The notes beneath the pieces were generated by a model, which was not told where the DNA came from, made no database searches, and saw nothing but the letters and a program-made list of their open reading frames with translations. The position numbers and the translations under genes are program-made. 33,627 nt of DNA, taken from positions 1 to 33,627 of the forward strand of contig PBFM01000020.1 of NCBI GenBank assembly GCA_002718655.1, read 5' to 3'. Position 1 is the first letter of the stretch. Each line of letters starts with the position of its first letter. Of the stretch, positions 28,159 to 33,627 are shown in pieces. This stretch comes from Fidelibacterota bacterium (lineage in GTDB: Bacteria; Fidelibacterota; Marinisomatia; Marinisomatales; UBA1611).

Positions 28159-28817
28159 CTCCTTATGTATTCTTTTATTTCTTTTAATTCCACTCTAAGC
28201 TGCAATCTTGCTCTATTTATTCGGGATTTAACTGTTCCTAATGGCAAACTAACAATTTCACTAATATCATCATATGATAATTTCTGTATGTCTCTAAGAA
28301 TAATTATCAATCTAAAATGTTCGGGCAAGTTATTTATTGCTTTTTCAATTTGATTCATAACAAATTCGTTGTTCATACCTTGTTCTACACTTTCCTGAAT
28401 AGCTGGAATATCATACTGTGTCTCTTTTTTAGTCATATGACTTAAATATGTTATTTTCCTTCTTTTTATTTTCCTTAATTCAGTATTTGCCAAATTTCGA
28501 GCAATTGTATAAAGCCACGTGGAAAATTTTGCAATCTCTTTATAATAATGTTTCTTTTGATATAACTTTATCATAGTTTCTTGGACAATATCCTCTGATA
28601 ACTCAGAATCGCCTAAAAAATAGTAAACAAAATTATATAATCTATCCTTATACCGATTAACGAGCTCAACGTAGGCAGCTTCATCCCCTTCTTGAAATAG
28701 CTTAATAAGTTCTTCATCAGAATATATGAATTTTGACTGCTTATTTAGTGACATAGCTGATAAACTGGACAAGTTCTGTTTCATCATTTGTGTAAGTTGT
28801 TTTTTGTCTTTTATCAA
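28155..28817 (-). CDS. ECF RNA polymerase sigma factor (RpoE-like); likely start ATG 28754
   Basis: DEAAYVELVNRYKDRLYNFVYYFLGDSELSEDIVQETMIKLYQ (sigma2), ILRDIQKLSYDDISEIVSLPLGTVKSRINRARLQLR (sigma4). Confidence 0.93.
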   Translation of the reverse strand: MIKDKKQLTQMMKQNLSSLSAMSLNKQSKFIYSDEELIKLFQEGDEAAYVELVNRYKDRLYNFVYYFLGDSELSEDIVQETMIKLYQKKHYYKEIAKFSTWLYTIARNLANTELRKIKRRKITYLSHMTKKETQYDIPAIQESVEQGMNNEFVMNQIEKAINNLPEHFRLIIILRDIQKLSYDDISEIVSLPLGTVKSRINRARLQLRVELKEIKEYIRS

Positions 28818-29727
28818 TTTCCCCTAAAAAATTGAGAATTTGAGTTAATTCTGCTAATTCAAAATTTTGTGAGAAAAATGGAATTTTCTTTTTTATTGAT
28901 GGCGGTAAGACCCTATAACTATTGTAACCACTAAAAAGTTCCCTTTTAATTAAAAAAAATAAAATTTCCTGAAATAAAAAGTGCAAGGGTATCAAAAGCG
29001 ATAACATAGACTCATTTTTTGAAAGAATATTCTTACCTAATGTTATTGATTTAGAATATTTCTTTGAACCTAAGGCTAACAAAAATTCCCATCGTTTTCT
29101 CTCACGCTTCCAAATAGTAAACTTCATTATGTCATCAATTTGTATCTCATTAGATTCGCCTAGGAATAAACAAATTTTTTCTATCTCATTTTCTAAATGT
29201 CCTACACTATCCCCTGCTATATCGATTAATGCTTGTTTTACATAATCATCCGAGTATTTTCCTTTTTTTTTCATCAAATAACTAACCCATTTTTTTAAAT
29301 CTTTATCAAATGGAGTTCGAACATCAATTGGAATAATTGCTTCTTCAATTTTATTTATAAATGTTGATTTTAATGTCCAATCATCATTGACTAGAATGAT
29401 TAAATAATCGCTACTAGGTTTTTTGCATATACTTAATATATCAGATAATGATTTACCTTTCATTTTTTGAGGATTACGAACAATGAAAATCTTTTTATTT
29501 GAAAAAAGGTCACGAGTACTAATTTTATCAACGATATCTTTACCACTCATATAGCCTGGTGATAGAAATATTTTTTCTACAGGATCGGTAACAAAATATT
29601 TTGAAGATACATAATCAATAAAAAAATTCTGTAAATAGTAGTCATCACCCTTTAAAAAGTAAATCGGGTGAATAATACCTTTATCTATGTCATTAATTAT
29701 TTGCCTAAGATTTATCATATTCAACAC
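28741..29727 (-). CDS. holA: DNA polymerase III subunit delta
   Basis: PIYFLKGDDYYLQNFFIDYV, FIVRNPQKMKGKSL, GDSVGHLENEIEKICLF. Confidence 0.85.
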   Translation of the reverse strand: MLNMINLRQIINDIDKGIIHPIYFLKGDDYYLQNFFIDYVSSKYFVTDPVEKIFLSPGYMSGKDIVDKISTRDLFSNKKIFIVRNPQKMKGKSLSDILSICKKPSSDYLIILVNDDWTLKSTFINKIEEAIIPIDVRTPFDKDLKKWVSYLMKKKGKYSDDYVKQALIDIAGDSVGHLENEIEKICLFLGESNEIQIDDIMKFTIWKRERKRWEFLLALGSKKYSKSITLGKNILSKNESMLSLLIPLHFLFQEILFFLIKRELFSGYNSYRVLPPSIKKKIPFFSQNFELAELTQILNFLGEIDKRQKTTYTNDETELVQFISYVTK

Positions 29728-31243
29728 GACTAATAATATAGACAGCTAAAAATGCTAAAATAAAGCTTGATAATCTTTCTGAAACCATTGCTTTTAATTC
29801 TGGAATGTTAGCCCATATAATTGTTGTTAGGAAACCAATAACCAATCCACAGATAACTCCCTTCCTAGTTGTTTTCTTCCACCAAAGCGTAAGCACAAGT
29901 GCAGGACCAAAAGCAGCACCAAGACCACTCCATGCATAACTAACAACGCTGAAAATATTTTTGCCCATTAATTCAGAATATAAAGCAATGCCAAGGGCTA
30001 TTAAACCAAGAATTATTATAACAAAACGACTGATTTGCACTAATACACTTTCCGAAACTGGTAATTTTAGATATTGGTGCAAAAAATCCTCTGTTATCGC
30101 TGAGGTAGAGACCAACAATTGAGAGTCTGCAGTTGACATCATTGCTGCAACAGCACCTGAAATAAATAATCCAGCAACAATTGGATGTAAAACCTTACTT
30201 GCTAATAATGGCATAGCTTTTTCAGGATCGACTAATTGAAAATATTCCGGGCCAAAATGTAATAGTGCAACAATACCAACAAAAAATGCGCCTATAATTC
30301 CTGGGATTGCCCATATGATAGCTATTTTTCTTGCAATACCTATTTCTTTTGTGCTACGAATAGCCATATACCTAATAACTAAATGAGGCTGTCCCATATA
30401 TCCTAAACCCCAACTTAAACCACCTAATAAAATTGCTAATGCTTCAAAACCTGTCTTACCACTAAATATCTTATGGTTTTGGTTGCTAAATACTATATTG
30501 GCTTTTTCAAGACTACTGGTTATGGAAAGGTTTGAATCATATATTTCTATAAAACCTGCAATGGGAAGGATGACTAATGTCCCGAGCATCAGTATACCTT
30601 GTGCTAAATCAGTCCATGCTACAGCTAAAAATCCACCTAAAAGGGTGTACAAAATAATTATAGATGCACCTAATGTAATACCAATCCATGAATCTAATCC
30701 AAATAATGAATTTAGGACCTTCCCAGATGCATGAAATTGTGCAGAAACGTAAAATAGAAAGAAAAAAGCAATCACAAAAGATGAAAATAACCTAATAACA
30801 TTAGATTTATCATTGTATTTCCTGTGAAAATATTCTGGAATGGTCAATGTTTGATATTTTTCAGTTTCCTCCCTGAGCTTTTCTGCAATGAGATACCAGG
30901 AACTAATAATACCGATAATAATACCAATAACAGACCATATCTCGCCCATTCCTATTGTAATTGCGGCTCCAGGTAATGCTAATAACAACCAAGCAGATTC
31001 ACCAGAGGCTCTTTCAGAAAAAGCTGTAACCCAAGGGCTTAAATTTCTTCCAGCTAATAGATAATCTTCCTGTGTTTTAGAATACCTGTATGTTAACACA
31101 CCAATGGATAGGAGGAAAAATAGATAAATGATAAAGATAAAGTTAATTAAATCCATTTGTACACATTCACAATAGCACCTATAATTAAACAATAAACTCC
31201 AAAATAATGGAATTTTCCATCCTCTAACCATCCTAGCAACCAC
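29705..31243 (-). CDS. Sodium:solute symporter (SSS/PutP-like); likely start ATG 31156
   Basis: DYLLAGRNLSPWVTAFSERASGESAWLLLALPGA, GLSWGLGYMGQPHLVIRYMA, AAMMSTADSQLLVSTSAITEDF. The first 29 aa of the listed ORF lie within uppP and are unlikely to be used. Confidence 0.92.
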   Translation of the reverse strand: MVARMVRGWKIPLFWSLLFNYRCYCECVQMDLINFIFIIYLFFLLSIGVLTYRYSKTQEDYLLAGRNLSPWVTAFSERASGESAWLLLALPGAAITIGMGEIWSVIGIIIGIISSWYLIAEKLREETEKYQTLTIPEYFHRKYNDKSNVIRLFSSFVIAFFFLFYVSAQFHASGKVLNSLFGLDSWIGITLGASIIILYTLLGGFLAVAWTDLAQGILMLGTLVILPIAGFIEIYDSNLSITSSLEKANIVFSNQNHKIFSGKTGFEALAILLGGLSWGLGYMGQPHLVIRYMAIRSTKEIGIARKIAIIWAIPGIIGAFFVGIVALLHFGPEYFQLVDPEKAMPLLASKVLHPIVAGLFISGAVAAMMSTADSQLLVSTSAITEDFLHQYLKLPVSESVLVQISRFVIIILGLIALGIALYSELMGKNIFSVVSYAWSGLGAAFGPALVLTLWWKKTTRKGVICGLVIGFLTTIIWANIPELKAMVSERLSSFILAFLAVYIISRVEYDKS

Positions 31244-31914
31244 TTCAAAGCTAAAATACCAACAATAAAAGAACTCACAAATGCAGATAATGATGTAAAT
31301 AGTTCCATTTGAAAATTATTATCTAAATCAATTGCAGTTAAAATACCTGCACCACCAATAATAGGAATAGCCAGTAAAAAGGAATATCTAGCTGCTATTT
31401 TTGAGTCTAAGCCCAACATCAATCCACAACTTATTGTCATCCCACTTCTTGAAACACCTGGAATGATGGCTATCGCCTGCGCAAATCCAATAAGAATTGA
31501 AATTATTATATTCTGTTTTTTGTTACGAATTTTAAAAAAGTAAGAACAAATTAGAACTATTCCAGTGAACATTAATGCAGAAGCAACTACAATATTATTA
31601 TCAAAAAGTGATGTCAATTCATCTTTCAACCCAAGACCGATAGCCACTGCGGGCATAGTTCCAATAGTAACAAAGAAAAGAAATTTTTGGGTCTGTTTAG
31701 ACCTCAAAGAAAAAAGAAGGCATTTAATATCATTATAAAATACAACTAATATACTACAAAGAGTTCCTATGTGTACTAAAATTTCAAATTCATTACCTGG
31801 TTGTTTTATTCCAAGTAATTCTTGTGCGAGTACTAAGTGACCAGAACTACTAATCGGAAGAAATTCAGTAAATCCTTGAATGACACCTAGAATAACTCCT
31901 TCTATAAAATTCAT
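31147..31914 (-). CDS. uppP: Undecaprenyl-diphosphatase UppP/BacA
   Basis: GVIQGFTEFLPISSSGHLVL, IIPGVSRSGMTISCGLMLGLD. Confidence 0.95.
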   Translation of the reverse strand: MNFIEGVILGVIQGFTEFLPISSSGHLVLAQELLGIKQPGNEFEILVHIGTLCSILVVFYNDIKCLLFSLRSKQTQKFLFFVTIGTMPAVAIGLGLKDELTSLFDNNIVVASALMFTGIVLICSYFFKIRNKKQNIIISILIGFAQAIAIIPGVSRSGMTISCGLMLGLDSKIAARYSFLLAIPIIGGAGILTAIDLDNNFQMELFTSLSAFVSSFIVGILALKWLLGWLEDGKFHYFGVYCLIIGAIVNVYKWI

Positions 31915-31925
31915 ATTATCAAATA

Positions 31926-32693
31926 TTATGGATTAAAAATCTTCTTTCTTGATTTTGAATTAGGTTCCTCAATACCAATCATTCCAAACATCCTTCCTGC
32001 GTTTTCACCATCCCTTCTATATGAATGATATTTTTCAGTATTGCAGAAGGTACATTCTTTTGATGTTTTAATATTTACTTTACTCATACCTAATTCAACT
32101 AAGTTATTTAAAGCATAATTTTGTAAATCTACGAAATCTTTTCCTAATTTAATTTTATGTAAAATAAATTTGGAATGAAATTTTTCTATAATATCATCTT
32201 TTATTTCAAAACAACATTTTTGAATAGATGGTCCAATGATGACTTCGAAATCACTCAAATCATATTTATTTCTATTTAATACTTTTTCAGATTTTTGAAG
32301 TATGCCATTTACTAAGCCTCTCCAACCCACATGGAGAAGTCCAAAAACATTTTCCTTGTAATGCGCAAAGAAAACTGGCATACAATCTGCCACTTGTATG
32401 GAACAAACATTTTGAGCATTACTTGTGAAGACCCCATCACACTTTTGTTTTAATCCTGGTTTATTACAAAAAGTAACATTGATAGAGTGAGTTTGAATTG
32501 GTATAATTAATTTCTGATGGTTAAATCCCAGCTTTCTTGCAAAAATCATTCTTGAATTATCAAGATTAATTGGAAAAGATTTCAATGAGAATCTAGCTTT
32601 TATATTCGGATTACTAAAATCACTATCCAATCGCATCCATAATGGATTATCGTTTGATTTTGGTAATTGTTTTGCCATCATAAATAATGCCAT
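31926..32693 (-). CDS. pgeF: PgeF/YfiH-type (DUF152, laccase-domain) protein; probable start ATG 32678 or 32636
   Basis: QVADCMPVFFAHYKENVFGLLHVGWRGLVNGIL, IGPSIQKCCFEI, YHSYRRDGENAGRMFGMIGI. Confidence 0.9.
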   Translation of the reverse strand: MALFMMAKQLPKSNDNPLWMRLDSDFSNPNIKARFSLKSFPINLDNSRMIFARKLGFNHQKLIIPIQTHSINVTFCNKPGLKQKCDGVFTSNAQNVCSIQVADCMPVFFAHYKENVFGLLHVGWRGLVNGILQKSEKVLNRNKYDLSDFEVIIGPSIQKCCFEIKDDIIEKFHSKFILHKIKLGKDFVDLQNYALNNLVELGMSKVNIKTSKECTFCNTEKYHSYRRDGENAGRMFGMIGIEEPNSKSRKKIFNP

Positions 32694-33627
32694 TCTTAAG
32701 GGAATTATCAGAGTATTCTATGATAATTGCTGCACCATTTTCATTATTATTATATCCTTGAAATCTAATTGAAGTATGATTCCCATCATAGCTATCATAA
32801 TTTTTTAATTTTTCAATAAAATGGTTGCGTTTATTTATTCCAGACTCAATGATTGAATAAATAAATGAAATATGGTCTTTTCCTAAAGAATAATAATTAG
32901 TAAAAGAATCTTGCTCCCCATTAATAATTGCAGAATTCACATCAGAAATTATTCGCATACCATTGATATGTGGTCCAATAACCTCTTCATTTAATAAGGG
33001 CATATCTAACCAGTTTTCATTTACAAATAATTTTGTTTTCAAGTTGTAAAGTGGTAATTGGGTACCGATATATGTCAATTCATCAGGCCTAATTGGCATA
33101 TATAGTGCTTCAATAGTTTCAAGAATGACCTTAGCGGAATCTTTTGCATCCATTTCATCTTCTTCGTTTTGAGATGGAGGAAGTTGGAAAAAATCTGCTA
33201 CATCGACATCGAATAAAGCATCAAGACTATCAATCTCTAAATTTAATGACAAATCATCTGGTTCATCTTCTGGAACTAAATCCCATGCTGCTCTACGAAT
33301 ATTGGTTAATTGTCTTGAAACATCTTCTGGCTTACCAATATACCATTCTATCCTTACAGGATCAACACCAAGTTGAAAACATTCTTCTAAAAAATAATCT
33401 GTAGAGGATTTTATTTTACCATCTCCTGGCGATAATACACCAATACTTTTCAATCCTAATTCTTTTATTATAATTTGGGCAGTTCTCTTAGCAATGATCT
33501 CTGAGGATGGTGATAAAAAATAAAGATTCTCAGAAATTTCAGCAACTCCAGATAGGTTAGTTTTTGGAACTAAAATTGGTAATCCGACTTCTAATCCAGA
33601 TAATGATAAAACTTCTTCATTTGTCAT
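32647..33627 (-). CDS. Periplasmic-binding-protein type I (LivK/LppC-like) fold protein, truncated at right edge
   Basis: VGLPILVPKTNLSGVAEISENLYFLSPSSEIIAKRTAQIIIKELGLKSIGVLSPGD...LTYIGTQLPLYNL. ATG sits at the window end, so the ORF probably continues upstream. Confidence 0.6.
   Translation of the reverse strand: MTNEEVLSLSGLEVGLPILVPKTNLSGVAEISENLYFLSPSSEIIAKRTAQIIIKELGLKSIGVLSPGDGKIKSSTDYFLEECFQLGVDPVRIEWYIGKPEDVSRQLTNIRRAAWDLVPEDEPDDLSLNLEIDSLDALFDVDVADFFQLPPSQNEEDEMDAKDSAKVILETIEALYMPIRPDELTYIGTQLPLYNLKTKLFVNENWLDMPLLNEEVIGPHINGMRIISDVNSAIINGEQDSFTNYYSLGKDHISFIYSIIESGINKRNHFIEKLKNYDSYDGNHTSIRFQGYNNNENGAAIIIEYSDNSLKNGIIYDGKTITKIKR

Noticed and set aside
28741-28817. 77-bp overlap of the sigma factor ORF with holA
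   Set aside because: Likely start over-extension; ATG at 28754 reduces the overlap to 14 bp and begins just before the sigma homology.
31147-31243. 97-bp overlap of the SSS symporter ORF with uppP
   Set aside because: The N-terminal 29 aa do not look like a symporter; ATG at 31156 (MDLINFIF...) is the natural start.
1-33627. CRISPR arrays, tRNA/rRNA genes, insertion sequences or integrases
   Set aside because: No regularly spaced repeats, cloverleaf-type sequences or transposase/integrase motifs were noticed by eye; a tool scan (tRNAscan-SE, CRISPR finder, ISfinder) would be needed to exclude them fully.

Overview
AT-rich bacterial chromosomal window, densely coding. The lineage cannot be fixed from sequence alone; gene content would fit a marine uncultivated group, but that is only an impression. 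Positions 1-1184 (-) carry two nuclease genes running off the left edge. Positions 1337-4987 (+) carry a YyaL/SPATA20-like DUF255 protein, a 64-aa ORF and a DAACS symporter. From 33627 down to 5207 there is a nearly gapless minus-strand gene train: PBP-like protein, PgeF, UppP, SSS symporter, HolA, ECF sigma plus putative anti-sigma, GAF-GGDEF diguanylate cyclase, TPR protein, lipoprotein, three glycosyltransferases interleaved with two sulfotransferase-like proteins, a pyruvate kinase-ATP sulfurylase fusion, YfhO-like protein, histidine kinase, YajC, Def, Fmt, RsmB, PASTA protein, dolichol-kinase-like protein, BatA-like protein, HflX. Main points of interest: (1) a single 723-aa ORF joining a pyruvate-kinase catalytic region to a complete ATP sulfurylase, next to sulfotransferases and glycosyltransferases, with no APS kinase in the window; (2) a 184-nt rod-shaped RNA fold with a -10-like promoter in the gap between the symporter and hflX, strongly resembling 6S RNA. 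No tRNA, rRNA, CRISPR array or transposase was recognised.
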